From: Solobacterium sp.
GTDB lineage: Bacteria; Bacillota_I; Bacilli_A; Erysipelotrichales; Erysipelotrichaceae
Direction of reading: 5' to 3'
Assembly: GCA_016280695.1 (NCBI GenBank)
Contig: JAEEHG010000138.1
Location: forward strand, 1 to 10,453
DNA: 10,453 nucleotides
Positions 1 through 6,251 of this stretch are shown here, piece by piece; positions within the stretch are counted from its first letter, which is position 1, and each line of letters starts with the position of its first letter. The notes under the pieces were generated by a model. It was given only the letters and a program-made list of their open reading frames with translations. It had not been told where the DNA came from and ran no database searches. Made by a program: the position numbers and the translations under genes.

Positions 1-1542
1 CTTGTTGCGCATGTAGTTCAGAACATCCTTGGCGAACTGCTGAGCTTCCTTGTGGGTCAGGTCAACACCCAGCCACTTGGCGTTCAGGGCGGCTTCGTTC
101 ATGCCGACCAGGCCGATGGTTGAGAAGTGATTGTCGAAGGTGCCCAGATATCTCTTGGTATAAGGATACAGGCCGTTGTTCATTAACTTGGTGATGACGT
201 CTCTCTTGATCTTCAGGCTGCGGGCGGCCAGATCCATGACCTTGGTCAGACGGTTGAAGAAGTCTTCCCTGTTTTCAGCCAGATAAGCCAGACGGGGCAT
301 GTTGATGGTGACAACACCGACGGAACCGGTTGATTCGCCGGAGCCGAACATACCGCCGGCTTTCTTGCGCAGTTCTCTTAAGTCCAGACGCAGACGGCAG
401 CACATGCTTCTGACATCGGAAGGTTCCATGTCACTGTTGACATAGTTTGAGAAATAAGGAGTACCGTACTTGGCGGTCATTTCGAATAACAGCTTGTTGT
501 TTTCGGTCTCTGACCAGTCGAAGTCCTTGGTAATTGAATAGGTCGGAATCGGATACTGGAAACCGCGGCCGTTGGCATCGCCTTCGATCATGATTTCGAT
601 GAAGGCCTTATTGACCATGTCCATTTCAGCCTTGCAGTCCTTGTAGCAGAAGTCCATTTCCTTGCCGCCGACGATGCAGGGCAGTTCAGCCAGGTCATTG
701 GGAACGGTCCAGTCAAGAGTGACGTTGGTAAACGGTGCCTGAGTGCCCCATCTTGAAGGAGTGTTGACGCCGTAGATGAAGCTCTGGATGCACTGCTTGA
801 CTTCCTTGAATGACAGGTTGTCAGCCTTGACGAAAGGTGCCAGGTAGGTGTCGAAGCTGGAGAAAGCCTGAGCGCCGGCCCATTCGTTCTGCATGATGCC
901 GAGGAAGTTGACCATCTGGTTGCACAGGGTGGACAGATGCTTGGCCGGAGCCGAAGTGATCTTGCCCTGGATGCCGCCGAGGCCTTCCTGGATCAGCTGC
1001 TTGAGCGACCAGCCGGCACAGTAGCCGGTCAGCATGCTCAGGTCATGAATATGGATATCCGCGTTGCGGTGGGCATCGGCGATTTCCTTGTCATAGACTT
1101 CGCTCAGCCAGTAGTTGGCTGTGATCGCACCGCTGTTGGACAGGATCAGGCCGCCGACCGAATAGGTAACGGTGGAGTTTTCCTTGACCCGCCAGTCCAG
1201 CGCTTTCAGGTAGCTGTCAACGAGTTTCTTGTAGTCCAGTGTTGTTGTCGCAATATTACGGATATTTTCCCGCTGCTTGCGGTACAGAATGTAAGCCTTG
1301 GCCACATCCGCATAGCCGGCGTTGCTGAGCACCTTTTCCACGGAGTCCTGAATGTCTTCAACGGTGATCCGGCCGTCCTTGATTTTCGGCTCGAAATCAC
1401 TCGTGACCTGCAGGGCGATCATATCCAGAACTGTCTGGTTATACTGCCTCTCACAGGCATCGAATGCCTTCTGTACGGCATTGCTGATTTTGCGGACATC
1501 AAACTCCGCCAGTGACTCATCTCTTTTTACTACCTTGTACAT
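1..1542 (-). CDS. nrdD: Anaerobic (class III) ribonucleoside-triphosphate reductase, C-terminus cut by window edge
   Basis: Reduces ribonucleoside triphosphates to deoxyribonucleotides without oxygen, using a glycyl radical made by the activase encoded just upstream. The start codon is complement(1540-1542) and 514 codons remain open to base 1, so the frame leaves the window. Residues 1-95 look like an ATP-cone allosteric domain (MYKVVKRDES start). The catalytic barrel follows, with the landmarks ADIHIHDL at 161-168, GYCAGWS at 173-179, RSMCCRLRL at 378-386 and STGSVGVVTINMPRL at 404-418. By family analogy Cys382 (the MxCR position) should be the thiyl-radical cysteine and Cys175 the second active-site cysteine. 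The C-terminal zinc cysteines and glycyl-radical loop lie outside the window. An AGGAAGGG site at 1550-1557, 7 nt before the ATG, lies inside the end of the activase gene, so translation is probably coupled. Family identity is very secure; the residue assignments are by analogy. Confidence 0.97.
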   Translation of the reverse strand, partial: MYKVVKRDESLAEFDVRKISNAVQKAFDACERQYNQTVLDMIALQVTSDFEPKIKDGRITVEDIQDSVEKVLSNAGYADVAKAYILYRKQRENIRNIATTTLDYKKLVDSYLKALDWRVKENSTVTYSVGGLILSNSGAITANYWLSEVYDKEIADAHRNADIHIHDLSMLTGYCAGWSLKQLIQEGLGGIQGKITSAPAKHLSTLCNQMVNFLGIMQNEWAGAQAFSSFDTYLAPFVKADNLSFKEVKQCIQSFIYGVNTPSRWGTQAPFTNVTLDWTVPNDLAELPCIVGGKEMDFCYKDCKAEMDMVNKAFIEIMIEGDANGRGFQYPIPTYSITKDFDWSETENNKLLFEMTAKYGTPYFSNYVNSDMEPSDVRSMCCRLRLDLRELRKKAGGMFGSGESTGSVGVVTINMPRLAYLAENREDFFNRLTKVMDLAARSLKIKRDVITKLMNNGLYPYTKRYLGTFDNHFSTIGLVGMNEAALNAKWLGVDLTHKEAQQFAKDVLNYMRNK

Positions 1543-1546
1543 ATAA

Positions 1547-2698
1547 TTACCCTTCCTTTAATCCCCTGAATTCCGTGCCGGGCAGAATTTCCGCCACGGC
1601 CTGCCGCAGTTCCCTCATTTCTGCGGCACTGTATGCCGTCCAGCCGGGCTGGATGACATTTTCACTTTCTGTATACTGCTGCAGATAATAGTGCTTCGCC
1701 CCTTTGAGCCAGGCAGCGATATCGAGCAGATCCTGCCGGTCATGCAGTTCCCTCACCACCGTGGTGCGGAACTCGTAGTCCGGCGCCTGCGCCATGATGA
1801 TCTTCCGGGATTCCTCGATCAGTTCCGGCGCAAAGTTTTCGCGGTTGATGCCCGCGGTCCGGGCATACTTATCCGGCGTATTCTTGATATCCATGGCCAC
1901 GTAGTCGATCAGCCCGGTATCCAGCAGATGCCGCAGTTTGTCCGGATAGTAGCCGTTGGTATCCAGCTTGACGAGGTAGCCCATCTTCTTGATGTCCCGG
2001 ATGAAGTCCTCCAGGCCTTCCTGCAGCAGGGGTTCCCCGCCGCTGATGCACACCCCGTCCAGCAGTCCTTTCCGTTTTTCCAGATACTCCATGACTTCCT
2101 CCGGATCGAAGAAATCGTAGTTTTCCGGAATGAAGACCAGGTCCTTGTTGTGACAGAACGGACATTTGAAGTTACAGCCGGAAGTGAAGATGGTCGCGGC
2201 GACCTTGCCGGGATAGTCCAGCAGGGTCATCTTCTGCATCCCGCCGATCCGTACCCCGGAGTAACGCGGCTCCGGCACCAGATACATGCGGCTGTTGACA
2301 CAGACTCTCTCAAGCATCTCCTCGAACAGGTCGATGTCCACATCCTGGCCCAGCCGGCGCCGCAGTTCATTGCGGTATTCATACAGCGGCGGCATGATTT
2401 CCGTTGCCTTCTGTGTCGTGTACAGGCGTTTGACCCGGCGGTCGTTTTCATCCGTCTGGGTCTGCACATAACCCTGTTCAATCAGCTTCTGGATGCTCTT
2501 GGTCGTCGTTCCCTTATCCACTTCGCCGATCCGGGATACTTCCTGCATGGAGATGCCCTCATTCTCATTGATGAAGAACAGGAACATCAGCTGGCCGCTG
2601 CCGATATCGTATTGGGCCAGCGCTTTGTCAAAGTATTTCTGCATGTTCCTGTATAGAACAGACAGATTGATCAGGAAGTTGTTCTGCTCTGCTGACAT
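1547..2698 (-). CDS. nrdG: MarR-family regulator domain fused to NrdG-like radical-SAM activase
   Basis: Predicted glycyl-radical activase for the adjacent NrdD, carrying an N-terminal transcription-factor domain. Positions count from the first possible Met (base 2704). Residues about 8-145 read as a MarR winged helix: recognition helix around DKGTTTKSIQKLIEQGYV (63-80), a charged wing DENDRRVKR (85-93), then a long helix ending at Cys135, the only Cys in this half. Residues about 149-385 are a radical-SAM domain. Its cluster motif CxxxCxxC is Cys177, Cys181 and Cys184, and SGGEP at 221-225 is the SAM-binding element. The TLLDYPGK opening (160-167) resembles the NrdG-type activases that begin before the cluster with a short beta segment. 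GGAGG at complement(2707-2711) lies 8 nt from the second Met and only 2 nt from the first, so I prefer base 2698 (383 residues); the longer form would start at 2704. It ends 4 nt before nrdD, an order reversed from the common nrdD-nrdG. Both halves are clearly readable in one uninterrupted frame. Confidence 0.93.
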   Translation of the reverse strand: MSAEQNNFLINLSVLYRNMQKYFDKALAQYDIGSGQLMFLFFINENEGISMQEVSRIGEVDKGTTTKSIQKLIEQGYVQTQTDENDRRVKRLYTTQKATEIMPPLYEYRNELRRRLGQDVDIDLFEEMLERVCVNSRMYLVPEPRYSGVRIGGMQKMTLLDYPGKVAATIFTSGCNFKCPFCHNKDLVFIPENYDFFDPEEVMEYLEKRKGLLDGVCISGGEPLLQEGLEDFIRDIKKMGYLVKLDTNGYYPDKLRHLLDTGLIDYVAMDIKNTPDKYARTAGINRENFAPELIEESRKIIMAQAPDYEFRTTVVRELHDRQDLLDIAAWLKGAKHYYLQQYTESENVIQPGWTAYSAAEMRELRQAVAEILPGTEFRGLKEG

Positions 2699-2706
2699 TG
2701 GCATTT

Positions 2707-2711
2707 CCTCC
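2707..2711 (-). promoter_or_regulatory. Ribosome binding site that decides the marR-nrdG start
   Basis: GGAGG on the minus strand. It is 8 nt upstream of the Met codon at 2698 but only 2 nt from the Met codon at 2704, so the downstream Met is the better start. Confidence 0.7.
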
Positions 2712-2733
2712 GGTCGGTCTGATGGCGCTAAAT

Positions 2734-2757
2734 AAAATAGTTGGATTTCCTACTTTT
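2734..2757 (-). promoter_or_regulatory. Candidate promoter -10 and MarR-type operator of the marR-nrdG-nrdD operon
   Basis: On the minus strand TATTTT (2739-2734) is a plausible but weak -10. A 22-bp imperfect palindrome at 2736-2757 abuts and partly covers it; its core is AGTTGG-ATTT-CCTACT on the plus strand (2739-2754). Eight of the eleven symmetric pairs match; the mismatches are at 2738/2755, 2742/2751 and the central pair. Size and symmetry fit a MarR-dimer site, and the first protein of the operon has a MarR domain, so autoregulation is the natural inference. No good -35 is visible. Confidence 0.4.
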
Positions 2758-2816
2758 GCTTCCATGGAGAATGATAACGCCGAAATCCGGTTCTGAAAAG
2801 ACTAAATTTCAAGTTA

Positions 2817-2857
2817 TTTTCTGCACAAATCCGGGAAATCCTGCCACTTGCAGAAAA
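2817..2857. repeat. Inverted repeat, 9-bp perfect arms, 23-nt loop
   Basis: TTTTCTGCA at 2817-2825 pairs perfectly with TGCAGAAAA at 2849-2857. The function is unknown. It lies about 110 bp upstream of the nrdG start, so it may be an upstream operator half-site pair rather than an RNA hairpin. Confidence 0.45.
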
Positions 2858-2947
2858 GACGTTTCAAAGCCCCGATTTTATCGCCATTTCCTGACTTTTA
2901 TTTCCCATTTTCCCAAACCGGGCATTTTGTCCGGGATTCCGCAGAAG

Positions 2948-2968
2948 TCTGTTCATGATAGGAACAGA
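2948..2968. promoter_or_regulatory. Inverted repeat over the -35 region of the lipase promoter
   Basis: TCTGTTC (2948-2954) and GAACAGA (2962-2968) are perfect 7-bp arms around a 7-nt spacer. The repeat ends 13 bp before the TATAAT box, where a -35 hexamer would lie, and no good -35 is otherwise visible. It is placed like an operator or activator site. It does not match LexA boxes, in which GAAC precedes GTTC. Confidence 0.45.
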
Positions 2969-2981
2969 ACAACGATTTCTT

Positions 2982-2987
2982 TATAAT
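2982..2987 (+). promoter_or_regulatory. Lipase gene promoter, consensus -10
   Basis: A perfect TATAAT lies 28 nt before the lipase start codon. With no good -35, it probably needs an activator. An AAGGAG ribosome binding site at 3003-3008 lies 7 nt before the ATG. Confidence 0.55.
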
Positions 2988-3015
2988 AGTTGGTGACAGT
3001 AAAAGGAGATGGCGT

Positions 3016-4122
3016 ATGTCTGAACTGCAGTTTGTCTTTGTGCACGGACTGTCCGGCTGGGGCAGTTACGATGATAATTACCGGAAAATGCCCTACTGGG
3101 GCATGCGGGGCGGTGACCTGATGGTTTACCTGCGCAGCCGGGGATATGCCTGTTACGCGGCTTCCGTGGCCCCGGCGGGAAGTGCCTGGGACCGGGCCTG
3201 TGAACTGTATGCCCAGCTGGCAGGCACCCGTACCGATTACGGCAGGGCGCACAGCACAGCTTTTCACCATGAACGCTTCGGGCGTGACTTTACCGGCCGG
3301 CCGCTGCTGCCGGAATGGCATGACAATACCCGGCTGGTACTGCTTGGCCATTCGTTCGGCGGGGCTACGGTCCGGCTGTTTTCGGCCCTGATGGCAGAAG
3401 GCAGCAAAGAAGAAAGAACAGCCACGGATCCGGTTGACCTGTGCCCGCTGTTTGCCGGCGGCATGGCCGCGCGCATCCACACCATTGTGACCCTGGCAGC
3501 CCCGATGAACGGCACCACTGCCTATGACATGTTCGAAGACCCGGCATTTGATCCCGCTGCCGTTAAAGTTCCCTGGTGGAGCCGATATCTGGCCGGGCTG
3601 ATGGCCCGCGGCACAAAACCCGCCCTTGACGGCCGGGACAGGCGCGATTACGCCGCCTATGACATGCATATCGATAACGCCATGGCCATGAATGCCCGGA
3701 TCCCGACCCTCGCGGACACGTACTATTATTCCGTGCCGTGCTGTGCCACCCGGCGCCGGGCTGACGGCACCTGCGTGCCGCTGCGGGAAATGGAGCCGCT
3801 GTTTGTCATGCGCTCGACACAGATCGGCGCCTATGCCGGTACAACTGCCGGCGGTGTACGCATTGATGAAGCCTGGCGCGACAATGACGGCCTGGTCAAC
3901 ACAGTCTCCGCCGCGGTCCCGTCCGGGGCTCCTTCCGTGCCCCTGGACCGGGATGATATCAGGCCCGGGATCTGGAATGTCTTCCCGGTTCTCGCCGCCG
4001 ACCATATGTACCTGCAGGGCGGCCTGATGCGCCGGCATGACATCCGCGCCTTCTATCTCGAACTTCTTGAGATGATCGCGGGAACTGAAAAGAACCCCCT
4101 CCGGAGTTCTTCTGATAATTAA
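3016..4122 (+). CDS. Family I.5-type triacylglycerol lipase, no signal peptide
   Basis: Alpha/beta hydrolase expected to cleave acyl esters. The N-terminus (FVFVHGLSGWG, 6-16) matches the start of mature Geobacillus-type lipases, as do DRACELYAQLAG (59-70) and HERFGR (85-90). The nucleophile elbow is GHSFGG, Ser113. The acid is probably Asp291 in DNDGLVNTVS and the base His330 in ADHMYLQGG. Asp59, His79, His85 and Asp216 keep the order and early spacing of the structural zinc ligands known in this family (Asp61, His81, His87, Asp238). At 368 residues it is slightly shorter than mature homologues; the deficit falls after Ser113, where the lid region lies. Homologues are secreted, but there is no signal peptide, and an in-frame TAG at 2959-2961 with no start codon after it before 3016 excludes a hidden one. 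A cytoplasmic role or non-classical export is inferred. Its stop codon overlaps that of the convergent gene. Confidence 0.87.
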   Translation: MSELQFVFVHGLSGWGSYDDNYRKMPYWGMRGGDLMVYLRSRGYACYAASVAPAGSAWDRACELYAQLAGTRTDYGRAHSTAFHHERFGRDFTGRPLLPEWHDNTRLVLLGHSFGGATVRLFSALMAEGSKEERTATDPVDLCPLFAGGMAARIHTIVTLAAPMNGTTAYDMFEDPAFDPAAVKVPWWSRYLAGLMARGTKPALDGRDRRDYAAYDMHIDNAMAMNARIPTLADTYYYSVPCCATRRRADGTCVPLREMEPLFVMRSTQIGAYAGTTAGGVRIDEAWRDNDGLVNTVSAAVPSGAPSVPLDRDDIRPGIWNVFPVLAADHMYLQGGLMRRHDIRAFYLELLEMIAGTEKNPLRSSSDN

Positions 4123-4376
4123 TTATTGCGGTAGCCTTCCTTGAGATCGACGACCGGTACAGCCACGGTGTCCTCCCGGGCCGGCAGGATGATCTCCCGG
4201 ATCTCTTCCACGGGGATCTTGTCCGTCATCATCCCGTTGATCAGTTTCAGGATCTTCCCCTCTTCCCCGCTCTTAAAATCCTCCGGATTGGAAATATATC
4301 CGGAGTGTTCGGAACCATCTTCCAGCACAGCAGTGATGAATTTATTCAGATAAGGGAGCAGGTCTTCTTTTTCCAT
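4119..4376 (-). CDS. Small unrecognised protein, 85 residues
   Basis: I do not recognise the family. The protein is acidic and soluble, starts MEKEDLLPYLNKFI and has no membrane segment or cysteine. The middle (AVLEDGSEHSGYISN, 16-30) looks like a small beta-barrel strand pair, and IPVEEIREIILP (54-65) resembles the closing strand of Sm- or SH3-like folds; this is only a resemblance. The start is chosen because the frame upstream of 4376 runs into the divergent gene. There is no ribosome binding site, but an extended -10 (TGC then TATACT, complement(4383-4391)) would start transcription at about the A of the ATG, so the message may be leaderless. A second in-frame ATG twelve codons upstream (4412) also lacks a ribosome binding site. 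Its TAA overlaps the lipase TAA tail to tail. Confidence 0.5.
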   Translation of the reverse strand: MEKEDLLPYLNKFITAVLEDGSEHSGYISNPEDFKSGEEGKILKLINGMMTDKIPVEEIREIILPAREDTVAVPVVDLKEGYRNN

Positions 4377-4382
4377 GAGATC

Positions 4383-4391
4383 AGTATAGCA
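4383..4391 (-). promoter_or_regulatory. Extended -10 promoter of the 85-residue gene
   Basis: The minus strand reads TGCTATACT, a TGn-extended -10. The -10 ends 6 nt before the ATG, which predicts a leaderless transcript. No recognisable -35 is present, as is usual for extended -10 promoters. Confidence 0.4.
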
Positions 4392-4432
4392 CTTTGCGGG
4401 TACGGGATTCATATTTAGTTTGGTCTGAAACA

Positions 4433-4441
4433 TGCTATGAT
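4433..4441 (+). promoter_or_regulatory. Extended -10 promoter of the zinc-ribbon membrane protein gene
   Basis: TGCTATGAT, a TGn-extended -10. Transcription would start near 4448, at the ribosome binding site, which leaves the upstream ATGs at 4437 and 4440 outside the message and supports a start at 4461. Confidence 0.4.
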
Positions 4442-4460
4442 GACCGCGGAGGAATTCGCT

Positions 4461-5090
4461 ATGGATATGCGCAGATTCATGAAATATTTCCACTGGCTGT
4501 TTATTGCCATCGGGGCCATTGTGCTGGCCATCTCCGTGCTGGCGGAACCGGTTCCGGGTCATCACGGCGGCATTCTCTTCGGCCTTCTGTTCTTTGTGAT
4601 GTTCGCAGGCATTCCCGGCATCATCCGCTATGCCATAGAAGCACCGGCCAGGCAGGACAAGGCCATTCTGGACAGCGGGGTCAGCCGCACCGGCAAGATC
4701 TTCGGGTATCAGGAAGACGCCTCCATACTGGTCAACGGGCGGCCCATGCAGGACCTGGTCATCAGGTATTTCGATCATGGTGTCATCCGGGAGACGGTCG
4801 TGAACAATGATTCCACGGATCTGACGAAATTCCCCATCGGCGCTACCGTCACCATCCGCATCATGAACGGCCAGGCTGCCCTGGTGCCCGGCTCAGTCAC
4901 GGATGCCCGGCTGCAGGGAGAAGAGAACCTGATGAATCCGGATTTCGATCCCACCGGCCGCCGGCCCTCAAAGGGCGTGCACTGCCCCAACTGCGGCTCT
5001 TCCCTGATCATTCCATATGGCATGTCGCTGATCTGCCCTTACTGCGGCTCGAAAGTCTCGCTGTCCGAGAAGGGCGACATCATTCACTGA
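4461..5090 (+). CDS. Membrane protein with two helices and a C-terminal zinc ribbon
   Basis: Unknown function, 209 residues. Two hydrophobic segments form an N-terminal hairpin: about 8-27 (YFHWLFIAIGAIVLAISVL) and about 36-56 (GGILFGLLFFVMFAG onward). A soluble domain of about 110 residues follows, with a beta-rich look (TGKIFGYQEDASILVNG, then an RYFDHG and VTIRIMNGQAALVPGS pattern). It is broadly like DUF3592-type small membrane proteins, a weak resemblance. The C-terminus is a zinc ribbon with CPNC (Cys175, Cys178) and CPYC (Cys192, Cys195), predicted to face the cytoplasm if the hairpin is Nin-Cin. The start at 4461 is preferred because GGAGG at 4448-4452 is 8 nt upstream; starts at 4437 or 4440 would lie upstream of that site. 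It is monocistronic and closed by a terminator directly after the stop. Confidence 0.75.
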   Translation: MDMRRFMKYFHWLFIAIGAIVLAISVLAEPVPGHHGGILFGLLFFVMFAGIPGIIRYAIEAPARQDKAILDSGVSRTGKIFGYQEDASILVNGRPMQDLVIRYFDHGVIRETVVNNDSTDLTKFPIGATVTIRIMNGQAALVPGSVTDARLQGEENLMNPDFDPTGRRPSKGVHCPNCGSSLIIPYGMSLICPYCGSKVSLSEKGDIIH

Positions 5091-5127
5091 AAAAAATCCT
5101 GCCGGCTGGCAGGACTTCTTTTTTTTT
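5091..5127. terminator. Bidirectional intrinsic terminator
   Basis: The stem TCCTGCC (5097-5103) and GGCAGGA (5108-5114) has a GGCT loop, with an A run before (5089-5096) and a T run after (5119-5127). It therefore works as a terminator for the plus-strand membrane protein gene and for the convergent aldo/keto reductase gene, whose stop codon (5126-5128) overlaps the T run. Confidence 0.88.
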
Positions 5128-6154
5128 ACTGTACCTTGACCTCCCCGGCCAGCACCCGGCGGTAATCCGCCAGGTTCTTTTCCAGCAGCGCCGGTGTGTC
5201 CAGTTCATACGGGCATTTCGAGGCGCACTGGTAACAGTGGATGCAGGTTTCGATCTTGTTCATCTCCGCCTGCCCGGCTTCGCTCAGCCATTTCGCGGAC
5301 GGCGCCCGCCGCAGCAGCAGGCTCATCCGGGCACAGGTGTTGATCTTGATCCCCATCGGGCAGGGCATGCAGTAACCGCAGCCGCGGCAGAAGTCACCGG
5401 CCAGTTCCTGCTTTTCCTTTTCGATGAAGGCCCGGATCTCATCCGTCATCACCGCATCATGATCCATGAAGGCCAGCCACTCATCAAGCTCATTTTCCCG
5501 CTGGATGCCCCAGATCGGCAGGACGTCATGCTCAAGGGCAAACGCCATGGCCGCTTCCGCATGCGTGATCAGGCCGCCGGCCAGGCTCTTCATCGCGATA
5601 AAGCCCATATTGCGTTCATGGCACATATTGACCAGACGGATCTCCTTTTCCCCGGACAGGTAACTGAACGGGAACTGCATGGTTTCATACAGGCCGGATT
5701 CCACGCATTCATACGCCACCTCGATCTTATGGGCAGTCACGCCGATATGTCTGATTTTGCCGGCTGCCTTCGCTTCCAGCATGCACTCATACATGCCGCT
5801 GCCGTCACCGGGCTTCCAGCACTGATTGACCTGGTGGAACTGATACAGGTCAATATAGTCTGTCTGCAGTTTTTCCAGCGATGTTTCCAGATCCTTCCGG
5901 AATTCATCCGGAGTCAGGGCATGCGTCTTGGAAGCGATGAAGACTTTGTCCCGCATGCCGGCAAATGCCTTTCCGACCTTCTCTTCACTGTCGGTGTATG
6001 CCCTTGCCGTGTCAAAGAACCGCATGCCGCCGTCGTAGGCTTTCCGCAGAATCATGACGGCTGTTTCCATATCGGTACGCTGCAGCGGCAGAACCCCGAA
6101 CGCGTTCTGCGGTACGGTGATGCCGGTCTGTCCCAGCGTGTAGTTTCTGATCAT
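5126..6154 (-). CDS. Aldo/keto reductase with C-terminal double [4Fe-4S] domain
   Basis: Predicted NAD(P)H- and ferredoxin-type redox enzyme, 342 residues; substrate unknown. Residues 1-245 are an AKR barrel with the expected tetrad Asp48 and Tyr53 (FFDTARAYTDSE), Lys76 (ASKTHAL) and His107 (QFHQV). The C-terminal part holds two cysteine clusters: Cys256, Cys259, Cys262 and Cys265 in CRGCGYCMPCP, and Cys304, Cys307, Cys310 and Cys314 in CIHCYQCASKCP, the second a classic ferredoxin motif. This layout is known for a large family of AKR-ferredoxin proteins in anaerobes. GGAGG at complement(6163-6167) lies 8 nt before the ATG. An upstream palindrome and an extended -10 suggest its own promoter, although the transporter gene lies upstream on the same strand. 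All key residues appear intact. Confidence 0.93.
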   Translation of the reverse strand: MIRNYTLGQTGITVPQNAFGVLPLQRTDMETAVMILRKAYDGGMRFFDTARAYTDSEEKVGKAFAGMRDKVFIASKTHALTPDEFRKDLETSLEKLQTDYIDLYQFHQVNQCWKPGDGSGMYECMLEAKAAGKIRHIGVTAHKIEVAYECVESGLYETMQFPFSYLSGEKEIRLVNMCHERNMGFIAMKSLAGGLITHAEAAMAFALEHDVLPIWGIQRENELDEWLAFMDHDAVMTDEIRAFIEKEKQELAGDFCRGCGYCMPCPMGIKINTCARMSLLLRRAPSAKWLSEAGQAEMNKIETCIHCYQCASKCPYELDTPALLEKNLADYRRVLAGEVKVQ

Positions 6155-6203
6155 GCTTTTTTCCTCCTGTATGCTTTCATCCTATCAGGTATTTATATGT
6201 TTG

Positions 6204-6224
6204 CTTATATCAAAAAGGTTTTTG
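6204..6224 (-). promoter_or_regulatory. Promoter and palindromic operator candidate of the aldo/keto reductase gene
   Basis: TGATATAAG on the minus strand (6212-6204) is a TGn-extended -10, about 50 nt before the start codon. A perfect 14-bp palindrome, CAAAAA-GG-TTTTTG (6211-6224), sits directly upstream and overlaps the TG, where a repressor would block polymerase. The regulator is unknown. Confidence 0.4.
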
Positions 6225-6251
6225 TCATTTTCGCTAATTACAAAATGTTAT

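Larger units (their letters stand above)
2705..3015. other. Divergent intergenic region between marR-nrdG and the lipase gene
   Basis: No convincing gene is present. It is more AT-rich than its flanks and holds promoters for both sides plus three inverted repeats (2736-2757, 2817-2857, 2948-2968). Related short words recur, such as AAATCCGG (2783-2790 and 2827-2834) and CCGGG. I saw no NrdR-box pair and no FNR-like TTGAT-N4-ATCAA site. Confidence 0.6.

Noticed and set aside
1691..2656. Long open frame on the plus strand opposite the marR-nrdG gene
   Set aside because: It is antisense to a gene with clear domains and motifs, and its translation shows no family features. Similar antisense frames occur opposite the lipase, aldo/keto reductase and M20 genes because of the codon bias.
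2705..3015. NrdR box pair at the ribonucleotide reductase operon
   Set aside because: I looked for the 16-bp ACACWATATNTWGTGT-type palindromes by eye and saw none on either strand.
4090..4111. AAGAAC/GTTCTT hairpin at the lipase 3' end as a terminator
   Set aside because: The stem is only 6 bp, lies within the coding sequence and has no T tract after it.
4377..4778. N-terminal extension of the small minus-strand gene
   Set aside because: The extension is antisense to the zinc-ribbon membrane protein gene, which has a good ribosome binding site and recognisable helices.
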